From Lentinula raphanica (Eukaryota > Basidiomycota > Agaricomycetes > Agaricales > Omphalotaceae): a DNA stretch of 64,000 nt. A program made the position numbers and the translations under genes. Where the stretch lies: positions 930,001 through 994,000 of the forward strand of contig JANVFP010000018.1 of NCBI GenBank assembly GCA_027919835.1, in the 5' to 3' direction. Below are positions 33,257-42,621 of this stretch, in pieces (the stretch's first letter is position 1; the number at the start of each line of letters is the position of its first letter). The notes under the pieces are model-generated. The model made no database searches. It saw nothing but the letters and a program-made list of their open reading frames with translations, and was not told the DNA's origin.

Positions 33257-33725
33257 AGTCCTGCCGAAATTCGCCGAACTCCGCTTCTCATTCATCAACG
33301 TCCACCTCGACCAACTTGCAGAATCTCAAGATCGAGAAGCTACGCGCTGACAAGGTATTTCTGTCTATCTCTATGTATCATTCGCGTCTTGGAACTCTTC
33401 AGTTGATAACCATCTGGCCATTGGCGAACCAACGGGCCATCGGACGGTTGAGGGGGTTACGCCAGGTTACAGCAGGTTACGCCAGTCTTGAGGCTTCTTG
33501 CAATGTACGAGAAACCTGGTGGCAGACGAGGAAAGTCTAGGATATCCTCTAGGACCAGTTAGGACCCTATTCGAGTTGCTTCATGACTGCTTATAGTTCA
33601 GGGATGCTTCTATACTACAGGTTGGAGACCGACGAATACAAAACCAAAACATCGCAGGGGATGCCCGGAACAAGATTTCATCAGAAGCAGTGCAGTGGCT
33701 TAATGAAACATCGCAAGCTTTGCGA

Positions 33726-33734
33726 GATAAATAG
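33726..33734 (+). promoter_or_regulatory. conserved TATA-like core, cassette 1
   Basis: GATAAATAG inside CTTTGCGAGATAAATAG, about 470 bp before the ATG at 34204. The same block is at 36228-36236 and, inverted, at 58894-58902, at the same distance from its gene. Confidence 0.6.
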
Positions 33735-33829
33735 ACCAGGAAAATAAACCCACGCATTCCATCTCTCGTCTATACACTCATCCACACCGTCTGCTTTTTT
33801 TCTCCTTGTCTTACTCCAACGCTGGTCCG

Positions 33830-33885
33830 GTAAGTGCTTGATTTTCTGCTTTTGTATTTTTCTCGCTAGAGCTACGAGTGTACAG
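33830..33885 (+). other. 5'-leader intron A, cassette 1
   Basis: Donor in GCTGGTCCG/GTAAGT, acceptor GTGTACAG/TTGAACCGACAA. Equivalent introns are 36330-36385 and 38864-38915. The exon edges are more conserved than the intron interior. Confidence 0.6.
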
Positions 33886-34009
33886 TTGAACCGACAATAC
33901 TTTGTTCTAACCCGTGCTTCCAATATCCCCCGACTCTCTCTCAGAGCCCGTCTTACGGTTTACCCGACGATTATCTACTTTTTTCTCGTTGCTTTAACGC
34001 TGGTCCGGT

Positions 34010-34062
34010 AAGCACTAGGTAGTCTTTTTTTCACTTCCCCACTGAGCTTTCGGATATACAGT
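34010..34062 (+). other. 5'-leader intron B, cassette 1
   Basis: Second copy of the same module: GCTGGTCCG/GTAAGC ... ATACAG/TTGAACCGACAA. Equivalents: 36496-36550 and 39035-39092. Confidence 0.6.
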
Positions 34063-34203
34063 TGAACCGACAAAATTTTGTTCTACCTCGTGCTTCCAAC
34101 ATCATCGATCATCATCCTCCAAGTCTCTCTCCCCCAGAGCCCATTCTTACCCTACGACTCAAGCCTTTCCGCCCGTGCCTCTTTCTACGTCATATCACTG
34201 ACG

Positions 34204-35133
34204 ATGCGCTCTCGAATCATCTATGCTTCCTACGTCGCTATCATTCTGGGCGCCGCTTCTGTCGCTGCGAGTCCTCTGCCAGCCGATGCTGAGGACGAAG
34301 TGCCAGTGAAAATGAATGCTGCGATTCGGGTGGGACTTTATATTAACCCGGAGGATCAAACTCCCTTGGATGCCGACTGGGAAACACGGAGCGCTGCAGT
34401 CTACGCTATGTGCATTGCCGGTCATGTATGCCTTGGTGTCGAAGGATCAGGATCCAATGAAAAGATCGTTGAGTCTAAGCCCAAACCCTATAAATCAGCA
34501 CAAACTCGACTCGATAAACGAAATCAGCCTACTAAGGAGGGAAAAGAATTGGTTGATACAGAGTTCTATGTATCATTGGGTGTAGGGGTTAAGTGGTCTC
34601 GATGGAACTATCTGCCGACCCGCGAGAACCTTATACAAGCTCTCAAAGACATCCAGAAACTCAAAGAGGACTCAGAAACCATGGTTTTTGGTCAGGGGAA
34701 ACCCTTTATTCTTGCTGCATTGGCCTACCTCAGATCGGAAGGAGCACTGAGCCGGACGTCGGAGCATTATCCGGCAACTTATAAAAAACTGTATGAGAAT
34801 ACGGCAACCCTCTTAGACGCCCTCAAGGCAGAACCCACATCCGAGGCATTCAAGAAGATCAAGAACGATCTGGATCAACAACGAAAGCGGCGTGAAAACC
34901 CCCCCAAAACCAGCAGCAGCGACCCTTCGCACCATGCGAGGATCCCCTCTCTCCCCGCAACCGCCAACAACAACAAGTTCTCGGCGGATGCGAGGATCCC
35001 CCCTCTCCCCGCAACCGCCAACAACAACAAGTTCTCGGCGGATGCGAGTCTCAACCCGTCCATAAAGAACCTCATTACAGGAGCGAGCGTTGATCCCTCC
35101 ATAAAGAACCTCCTCGACGAAGAGGGAAGATAG
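34204..35133 (+). CDS. secreted protein of unrecognised six-member family (member 1)
   Basis: 309 residues, single exon. The start is chosen at MRSRIIY because all six members share MRS(R/Q/P)xIY plus a signal peptide ending before PLP; the longer frame from 34078 lies in the leader. The mature part has one family domain: AIRVGLYINPEDQTPLDADW, AMCIAGHVC (conserved Cys pair), FYVSLGVGVKWSRW, KPFILAALAYLRSEGALS, and LLDALKAEPTSEAF. The tail holds an 18-residue (54-bp) direct repeat, ARIPxLPATANNNKFSAD, at 34936-35043, then two SIKNL copies. Family function is unknown to me; secretion is the only role I can support. Confidence 0.78.
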   Translation: MRSRIIYASYVAIILGAASVAASPLPADAEDEVPVKMNAAIRVGLYINPEDQTPLDADWETRSAAVYAMCIAGHVCLGVEGSGSNEKIVESKPKPYKSAQTRLDKRNQPTKEGKELVDTEFYVSLGVGVKWSRWNYLPTRENLIQALKDIQKLKEDSETMVFGQGKPFILAALAYLRSEGALSRTSEHYPATYKKLYENTATLLDALKAEPTSEAFKKIKNDLDQQRKRRENPPKTSSSDPSHHARIPSLPATANNNKFSADARIPPLPATANNNKFSADASLNPSIKNLITGASVDPSIKNLLDEEGR

Positions 35134-35309
35134 GATGATGTGGTTATGTCGCCTTTGTTCCGCGTCGACCGTATCAATGTAGGGTTGTTTTTCCCCAATT
35201 TCGGACTATCGTCATCCCAAAAAGCCACAGGCTGGCACTTGGCATACTGTTCAATCCATTCGTTCTCCTGACCCATTTTCTATCTTATCTATTTCTTCTC
35301 TTCTACAGA

Positions 35310-35620
35310 ACCATGACTACGCAAAGGTCGAATTGGACTGCCGCCAGACCTTAGTCTCCGGACAAATATGTCTGGCGGTATCCCACTGCTAGACCTAAGC
35401 AGAGTCGAGGTTCGAACGACTTCCTTGCGACGATTTTTCAAGAATCATGCCTTTTCTATGTTTTATGATTATGCCCTCTTTCTCTCTTTCTCTCTTTCTC
35501 TCTTTCCTCTTCTCATTTACAGAGCCAACGCTACACAAAGGTTGAACGTTGAACGTCTGCGTCTCGACCTAAGTGGAGTTGAGGTTTGAACGACTTTCTT
35601 GCAATGATTATCTAGAAATA
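35310..35620. repeat. 3'-flank repeats, cassette 1
   Basis: Two copies of a unit with CAAAGGTCGAA..., a GTCTCCGGAC or GCGTCTCGACCT stretch, GAGTCGAGGTTCGAACGACTT and TTATGATTATGCC. The same unit follows the other family genes (about 37,880-38,200; 40,340-40,600; inverted at 56.4-56.8, 59.5-59.8 and 62.3-62.7 kb). Includes TTTCTCTC runs at 35479-35510. Confidence 0.7.
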
Positions 35621-35730
35621 TGGACACCCTTTTTTATGTTAGACGATATATGCTCGTGTGCTTGAATCTAGCTGAGTTCTTACTCTGCACGAGGTAGCCA
35701 TAGCAGTTGAAGAAACCTCGTCGAGAAATG

Positions 35731-35754
35731 AGCGCCCAAGAAGCGCTGAAGCTG
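35731..35754 (+). repeat. cassette-boundary repeat (2 of 5)
   Basis: AGCGCCCAAGAAGCGCTGAA plus GCTG; same motif as at 33231. Confidence 0.75.
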
Positions 35755-36227
35755 GAGTCCTGCCGAAAATTGCCCGCGTGCTCTCTTTCATTTATGTAAC
35801 CTCGACCTCGACCACCTTGCTTCTCATTCGGAATCTTCCATGTTCACGTTGACTCTTGTTGACTACGGACCTCTATGTGTCGCTCGCGTTCTGGACTCTC
35901 TTTGACCTCCTTGGACTCTTCAAACGACAATCATCTAGGCCAACTGACAGGGTATCAGCCGGTTGAAACTTGAGAGAGTTACGCCAGGACAAGCCCTATC
36001 TGGAGTGCAGTGTTTCGAGAAACTTGGAGGAAGATGAGGCAAAGTATGGATGTCAGAACAAGTCAGTACCCTATACGAGTTACTTCAAGATTGCCTATGA
36101 CTTATGATCTCCAGCCAGTCTATCACAGGTCGGAGACCAACGAATAAAACTCACAGCCACCTCAGAGAACGCCCGGAACAAGATCTTATCAAGAGCAGTG
36201 CAGTATGAAACTCCGCAAGCTTTGCGA

Positions 36228-36236
36228 GATAAATAG
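36228..36236 (+). promoter_or_regulatory. conserved TATA-like core, cassette 2
   Basis: GATAAATAG in CTTTGCGAGATAAATAG, 474 bp before the ATG at 36702. Confidence 0.6.
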
Positions 36237-36701
36237 TCCAGGAAAATAAGAACGCATTTCGTCTCTCGTCTTTACACTCATCCACACCGTCTGTTTTTTT
36301 TCTTCTTGTCTTGCTCCAACGCTGGTCCGGTAAGTGCTTGATTTTCTTCTTCTTTACTTTCCTCACTAGAGCTACGAGTGTACAGTTGGACCGACAATAC
36401 TTTGTTCTAATATCCCCCGGACTCTCTCCCAGAGCCCGTCTTACGGTTTACCCGACGACTATCTGCTTTTTTCTCGTTGCTTTAACGCTGGTCCGGTAAG
36501 CACTAGGTAGTCTTTTCTTTCACTTCCCCACTGAGCTTTCGGATATACAGTTGAACCGACAAAATTTTGTTCTACCTCGTGCTTCCAACATCATCAACCA
36601 TCATCCCCCAAGTCTCTCTCCCCCAGAGCCCATCTTACCCTACGACTCAAGGAGTCTTAAGCCTTTCCGCCCGTGCCTCTTTCTACGTCATATCACTCAC
36701 G

Positions 36702-37709
36702 ATGCGTTCTCGAACCATTTATGTTTTCTACGTCGCTATCACTCTCCTGGCCGCCGCTTCTGTCGCTGCGAGTCCTTTGCCACCCGGTGCCCAGTCCAGC
36801 GAGTCATCAAAACAGAAGACCAAGAGTGTTTCGATTGCTACGATTCGGTTTGGACTACTTGATGTTGAGAAGGGAGAGGAAAAACCAGTGGATCTAGATG
36901 CAGGGTTCTCAGAACGACTCAACGCACGATACCTTACGTGCTTTGGTTCCGAGATCTGCTTTTATTACGTTCACCCTGGACCTGGACCCGGATCTGTTGG
37001 TTTTACCAAGCCACAATTATTGAATCAAGCACAACCTCGCCTCGTACCACGAACTGGTCCAAAAAAAGAAAAACGAAATGACCGCGTTGATCGGTACTGG
37101 TACGAAAAGCTGTATGGAGTAGCGCTTAGGTCGAGTCGATTATCGACGGAAACGAGACGAGAGATTTTCAACAACCAACTGAATGCAGCATGCAACTCTG
37201 AGCCGTCTATGAACACTATCTCGGCATTCCATGACGAGGTGTCCCTCATCTTTTCTGTATTCAAGCATCTCAAATCGGCATTCATCAAGGACCCAGCAGA
37301 GCTCGCGGATGGGGACTTGCGCAAAGAAATTGCATCACTTTTGGACACCCTTAAGGCAGCTGACACGGACCAATACTTTTTGGCTTATGCTGCATTTCGA
37401 CGCTCTGAACGCGATCTACGCGGTGACTATAGAAGCATGGCAAAGTCTGAAGCCTCTCAAACAATGCGCTCAGGGGTGCAGGACTCCATGACTGGCGATA
37501 CGCCTTCGGAGAGCAGTTGGCCCCAGAACCCCCCGGTTGGCAGCAACAGCTATAATCCCAAGTCCAACCTTGCCGAACCCCCCTCCTCTAGCAGCCACGA
37601 AAAGCATGATGCAACGTTTACTTCCACCGCGCATTGGCCTCACACTGTCAGCAGCCAGCCTTCGGACAATACGAACACTAAAATCTCCGTACAGAGTCTT
37701 CTCAATTGA
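36702..37709 (+). CDS. secreted family member 2
   Basis: 335 residues, single exon, start at the family MRSRTIY. Signal peptide ends near AAS/PLP. Domain blocks: TIRFGLLDVEKGEEKPVDLD, YLTCFGSEICFYY (Cys pair), PGPGPGSVGFTKPQLL, YWYEKLYGVALRSSRL, SLIFSVFKHLKSAF, and ASLLDTLKAADTDQYFLAY. The tail is Ser/Pro/Asn-rich. Closest to member 3, with which it shares the glycine-proline segment and RYLTCFG. The two tandem leader introns lie at 36330-36385 and 36496-36550. Function unknown. Confidence 0.78.
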   Translation: MRSRTIYVFYVAITLLAAASVAASPLPPGAQSSESSKQKTKSVSIATIRFGLLDVEKGEEKPVDLDAGFSERLNARYLTCFGSEICFYYVHPGPGPGSVGFTKPQLLNQAQPRLVPRTGPKKEKRNDRVDRYWYEKLYGVALRSSRLSTETRREIFNNQLNAACNSEPSMNTISAFHDEVSLIFSVFKHLKSAFIKDPAELADGDLRKEIASLLDTLKAADTDQYFLAYAAFRRSERDLRGDYRSMAKSEASQTMRSGVQDSMTGDTPSESSWPQNPPVGSNSYNPKSNLAEPPSSSSHEKHDATFTSTAHWPHTVSSQPSDNTNTKISVQSLLN

Positions 37710-37879
37710 GAGGAGGAATAGGTTAACCGTTATGTCGACTACGTCACTCGTCGACCATCTTAATGCAGGACTGTTCTTTTCCCCAACTCGGACAATCGTC
37801 GCACTAGAAGCCACAGTTTGGCAGTATCATTCTCTTGGTATATTTCCCCATTTCCTTCCTTCTCTTCTATCTTCTCTTC

Positions 37880-38200
37880 TACAGAACCATGGCTAGGCGA
37901 AGGTCATATGTTGGTTCTTGGACTGTTGCCAGACCTTTGTCTCCGGACAAATATGTCAAGCAGTATCCCGACGCTAGACCCAAGCGGAGTCGAGGTTCGA
38001 ACGACTTCCCTGCGATGATTATTACAGAATTATGCTTTTCTCATGATTGACTATGGACTTGACTTATGATTATGCCTTCTTTCTCTCTTCTCATATATAG
38101 AATCAATGCTACGTGAATGTTACGTTGAATGCCTGTATCTCGACGCCGACCTACGTGGAGTTGAGGTTTGAACAACTTTCTTGCGACAATTTTCTACAGT
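37880..38200. repeat. 3'-flank repeats, cassette 2
   Basis: Two diverged copies of the same 3' unit as at 35310-35620: CGAAGGTCATATG...GTCTCCGGACAAATATGTC, GAGTCGAGGTTCGAACGACTT, and ATTATGCC. Confidence 0.65.
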
Positions 38201-38360
38201 GGAGATATGCACACACCTTCTTTCTATGTTAGAGAATATATGGCCATGTGGGCCTATGTCGGCTCGAATCTGTAAATCTATGTCTTTACGAGTTCTCACT
38301 CTAACGATTACGAGCATCGAGAGCTCTACGCACAGCGGTCTAAAGTGAAAGGAAGAGACA

Positions 38361-38384
38361 AGCGCCCAGGAAGCGCTGAAGCTG
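38361..38384 (+). repeat. cassette-boundary repeat (3 of 5)
   Basis: AGCGCCCAGGAAGCGCTGAA plus GCTG; same motif as at 33231. Confidence 0.75.
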
Positions 38385-39224
38385 AAGCTTGCCGAAAGCT
38401 GCCGATGTGCTCTCAATGCTCATATTCATCAACCTCCACCTCGACCGCGAGCGCCTTGCTTCTCATCGCGAATCTGGAATGCCAACGCTGTTCATCCATA
38501 GATATGGACCTCCATGTATCACCTGAGGTTCGGACCCTCTTATAGGCCTCCGTGCCAGTGGACTTTTCAAATGAGGTGCCTCAAGACTGCCTACGACTTA
38601 TGACCTGCAGCAATTCTATGCTACAGGCCGGAGACCAACTGGCAACGAATCAAACTCAAAGCCACCTCATGCAGGGAAGGCCTGGGAAGGCCCGTGCCCC
38701 GGAACAAGATTCTATCAAGAGCGGTGCAGTGGCTTGATGAAACTCCGCAAGCTTTGCGATACAGATAGGCCAGAAAAATAAAACCACGCATTCCATCTTT
38801 CGTCTTTACACCCATCCACACCGTCTGCTTTTCTTCTCCTTGTCTTGCTACAACGCTGGTCCGGTAAGTACTCAATAGTCACCACCGATCCTGTTCTCGC
38901 TAAATGAGTATACAGTTGAACCGACAATACTTTGTGTTCTAGCCTACAACATCATCCCCGACTCTCTCTCTTAGCCTGTCTAACGGTTTCCCTATCTGCT
39001 TTTTTTCTGATTGTACTGCTTCGACGCTGGTCCGGTAAGCTCTTAATATAGTCTGTTTCTTTCGCTTTCCCACTGAGTTTTCGGATATACAGTTGAACCG
39101 ACAAAATTTTGTTCTACTTCGTGCTTCCAACATCATCCATCATCATCCTCCAAGTTCCCCCAGCCCATCTTACCCTACAACTCACCTTTCCGCCCGTGCC
39201 TCTTTCTACGTCATATCACCCACG

Positions 39225-40262
39225 ATGCGCTCTCGAATCATTTATGCTCTCTACGTCGCTGTCACTCTCCTGGGCGCCGCTTCTGTCGCTGCGAGTCCTT
39301 TGCCAGCCGGTGCCCAGTCCCGCGAGTCATCGGAACAGAAGTCTAAGAGGGTTCATGACCACGTTCGTACGATTCGGTTTGGACTACTTGATGTTGAGGA
39401 GGGAGAAGAAAATCCAGTGGATCCAGATGCAGGGTTCTCAGAACGACGCAACGCACGATACCTCACGTGCTTTGGTACTGAAATCTGCCTTTATTTCATT
39501 CACCCTGGACCTGGACCTGGATCTGTTGGTTTTACCAAGCCACAACTGTTGAAACCAAAACCAAAACCTACCCTTGTACCACGAACTGAAGAAAAGAAAC
39601 GAAATGGCCGCGTTGATCTGATCTGGTATCAAGGATTAGAGGGAATAGCGCTTCAGCGGAGTTTGATCAAAACTCAAAAAAATCGCGAGGATTTCAGACA
39701 GGGACTGGAGGCATTATGCAACTCCGAGCTGTCTACAAACACTATCTCGAAATTTGATGACGAGAAGTCCCTCATCTTCGCTCTATTCGATTCTCTCAAA
39801 TTGTCACTCGTGCGAGTCAAGGACTCAGCAGAGCTCACGGACAAGGAGGTACACGAAAAAATCGGAAAAATCTTGTACATCCTTAAGGCAGATAGCACGG
39901 ACCAGGATTATCAGGCTTTTAAGGCAAATCGACGCCGACTACGCGATATCCGTGAACGCCAGGCAAGGTCTCAAGCTAAAAAAGCGCGTTTAAGGGCGCA
40001 GGTGTTACAGGACTCCATGACGAGCGGGGCCGGTGATGTCGATGAGCCTTCGGCTGGTGAGCGCACCGGTAAGCCTTCGGGGAGCAGCTGGACCCAGGAG
40101 CCCCCCGTTGGCAACGACAGCTATCCTCCGAAGTCCAACCTTGCCGCATCCCCCTCCCTCAGTGACAACAACCTTGTGCCGCCGCAATGGCGAGCGTTGA
40201 ATCATGAATCCCCTCCCTCGGCGGCCATGGCAAACACGAGCCGCTCACCTGGAAAACATTGA
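39225..40262 (+). CDS. secreted family member 3
   Basis: 345 residues, single exon, start MRSRIIYALYVAVTLLGAAS with cleavage before PLPAG. Domain blocks: TIRFGLLDVEEGEENPVDPD, YLTCFGTEICLYF, PGPGPGSVGFTKPQLL, WYQGLEGIALQRSL, SLIFALFDSLKLSL, and ILYILKADSTDQDYQAF. The basic stretch RRRLRDIRERQARSQAKKAR and a Ser/Pro-rich tail follow. Tandem leader introns are at 38864-38915 and 39035-39092. The TATA-like block is diverged here (GATACAGATAGG near 38759). Function unknown. Confidence 0.78.
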   Translation: MRSRIIYALYVAVTLLGAASVAASPLPAGAQSRESSEQKSKRVHDHVRTIRFGLLDVEEGEENPVDPDAGFSERRNARYLTCFGTEICLYFIHPGPGPGSVGFTKPQLLKPKPKPTLVPRTEEKKRNGRVDLIWYQGLEGIALQRSLIKTQKNREDFRQGLEALCNSELSTNTISKFDDEKSLIFALFDSLKLSLVRVKDSAELTDKEVHEKIGKILYILKADSTDQDYQAFKANRRRLRDIRERQARSQAKKARLRAQVLQDSMTSGAGDVDEPSAGERTGKPSGSSWTQEPPVGNDSYPPKSNLAASPSLSDNNLVPPQWRALNHESPPSAAMANTSRSPGKH

Positions 40263-41065
40263 ATTAACACCCTCCCTCCTTCCCTTTCCCCAACAGTTCC
40301 GCAGTATCATTCTCTTCGTCCATTTCCCCATTCCATTTCTTCTCTTTCATCTTCTCTTCTACAGAGCCATGACTACACGAAGGTCGAAGGTCGGATTGTC
40401 GCCAGAAGAATGATTACTGATTCGAAAGTTATGCCTTTTTTATGCTCGACCTGAATTATGATTATGCCGTTTTCTCTCTTCCTTTTCTCATCTACATAGC
40501 CAATGCTATCCGAAGGTCGAACGCTGAACGTCTGCGTCTCGACCTAAATGGTGTTGAGGTTTGAACGACTTCCTTGCCTTGATTACTTAGAAATTTGCCA
40601 ATTTCCTTTCTCATCTCAGATCGAACCTAGTAGTATGTTCATGCCCGCGCCGTGGGTTCGAAATCAAGAAACTCATTGTGCTCTTACTCTGCACTGCAGG
40701 ACAGCAGTGAGTGCGAGTGAGCGCTTGAGCTGCAGTGAGAATGGCTCCAAGTAGCCATAGCTATTAGCAACTCGACACAATCATATAGAAGGCTGACTTT
40801 CTCTACAGTGTCTAGCAAGTAGTATCTAAGTGTGTGCGAAGCACTCGTCGAAGGCAATATAACAGCCCCAAATGGTAGCGTAGTGACCGCCTGCAACTTA
40901 CATTGATCTGCTGCAATCAAAACCTCAGAGAAGGGCTCGAACAGGTTCAAGTTTAAGGGACTTCATTGGGTACGGGGTGGTACAAAGTTGACAAAACCAA
41001 AAATCATGGATGCATTATAGTAAATCGTGATTCGGACATCCACATATATGACTGTCGGTAATCGC
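40263..41065. other. 3' flank of member 3 and spacer
   Basis: 40340-40600 holds the 3' repeat unit again (CACGAAGGTCGAAGG, GCGTCTCGACCTAAATGG). From 40600 to 41065 I see no gene. Confidence 0.5.
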
Positions 41066-41781
41066 CTAAAAGTCCACCGCGACTTCAGCCTTCCATGCGT
41101 CTTCCGATAGATGAGTCAGAGATAGGAGAGACAGTTGCGTGAACTGTATCCCTCTTGCATGAAATTGCCATTCGGGCGACGTTGAGCGTTCATTCTGGGC
41201 CCGCTGTTCCACGCAATTCGAAGTCAGACAGTGGCAAGTCGAAGATGAGTATGAGACTTACTTCGATGAACTGCACGTATGCATTCGTTACAATCGCGGC
41301 TAACTGCACCCTGGTGATATACCCAGCAGGCGTAACCAGGTCTATCGGAAATACGCATTCCAAGTGCTCGTATCCAGGCCACTGTCATGATTCCCGGTAT
41401 CAGACATGATAACTTAGACTAGAGACGATGTAAGAACAGACTTACACTCATGACCAGACCGATTCTTCTTAGTCCATTCTGCGCGAGAGCCATGACGCGC
41501 TCTGCGCCTTTATCCATCATTTGCACCAGTGCAATCTCGCCCCTTGCATAGATCTCTCGCATTGGCATCCCAGCACCAGGATATCCTTGACAATCGAAAG
41601 CGACAGGAGCCTGAGGACGACTAGAAAGACGGAATTTGGGGGAGATATTGTGTGGTACTCGACGACGTCTCGGGGTTGAGCCTGAAGAAGAAGAGGTGGA
41701 TGCCATGGAAGCGGAGAGAGAGTTGTATGTAGACTGTTTGGAAGCCGGGACAGCTGGATGAAGCGGGTTGGAATAGGACAT
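41066..41781 (-). CDS. conserved basidiomycete protein of unknown function
   Basis: Exons 41781-41446, 41381-41262 and 41203-41066 (two GT...AG introns, 64 and 58 nt) give 197 residues. The N-terminus is Ser/Arg-rich (SASMASTSSSSG, then TPRRRR) and looks disordered. The conserved part has MMDKGAERVMALAQNGLRRI, MSWPGYEHLECVFPIDLVTP and VQLAAIVTNAYVQFIE. It ends with LSLLSLTHLSEDAWKAEV. Proteins with this WPGYEH...IDLV and DVWQAEV-like order are widespread in mushrooms, but I know no assigned function. The start at 41781 is chosen because the upstream Met at 41853 adds only a leader-like stretch. Confidence 0.72.
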
Positions 41782-42621
41782 GGTGCAGACAAAGTATGAG
41801 AGGAATCGAGGAGTTATCGCGTTGGGTGCTCGAGGGAACTCTGAGGGATCCAAGTGGATTGACGAAACTTACCAGCTGGCTTTATGGCTTTTATACTCTT
41901 CCGGTCATATCCTTTGAAGACTCTTTCGTCTTTCATTGTGAACAACGGTACGTCGCGGCCAGAGGGCGATGGCAGGAGCCAGTGAAGGAGTTCGAAAAAT
42001 TCGAGCTAACCGACGAACGCAAGGTGATAATAAAGAAACAAGCGTCACTTTCATCACAACGACGAACGAAAGGTGATAATATAGAGTGAATACCATTTTG
42101 GGCTTTCACATTCGCCTGAGTAGCCGCATGTTCCGAAAACGAGTATCTCCTCTTGACGTATGCCGTTCAAAGTAATCCTCGAGGCCCGATCTTCTCTTGT
42201 TTTCTCTTCACATCTTTTCACATCTTGGAAAAGCCTCGTTGCAAGTGATTTGAATCTTTGTCACAATCACGATGATCTAGCTATATTGAAAGGACTGTGA
42301 TTATAGTGAGCATGAACAGTGATTATAGTGAGTAGGAAAAGTGATTATGGTGAACACGAGGAACAAACAAGCATAGACGAGGTTAGACCGACAAGTGATG
42401 TGAAGATTCCTGTATTAGTATCCTGCCTGAAGACATTGTGTATTACGCCAGATGTGATCGAGCATGTTTAACCCAAACTTCTGAATGTCGACCGAGTGAC
42501 CAATGCTTGTAGTAACTTCCCTCGAGGCACTGGGATTCTGGTAGCCTCACGTTGATGTTTCCGAAGGCAGGGGTGCATGCTCATTGCTCCCGCTTTTGGC
42601 TTCGTATAGGTAGCATGATGT
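41782..42621. other. intergenic
   Basis: About 840 bp with no gene seen. 42290-42360 holds three copies of GTGATTATAGTGA-like sequence. Confidence 0.5.

Noticed and set aside
34078..34203. N-terminal extension of secreted member 1 (and the like at 36567, 39093, 58558)
   Set aside because: The conserved MRSxxIY plus signal peptide begins downstream in all six genes; the extension overlaps the second leader intron's exon and would bury the signal peptide.
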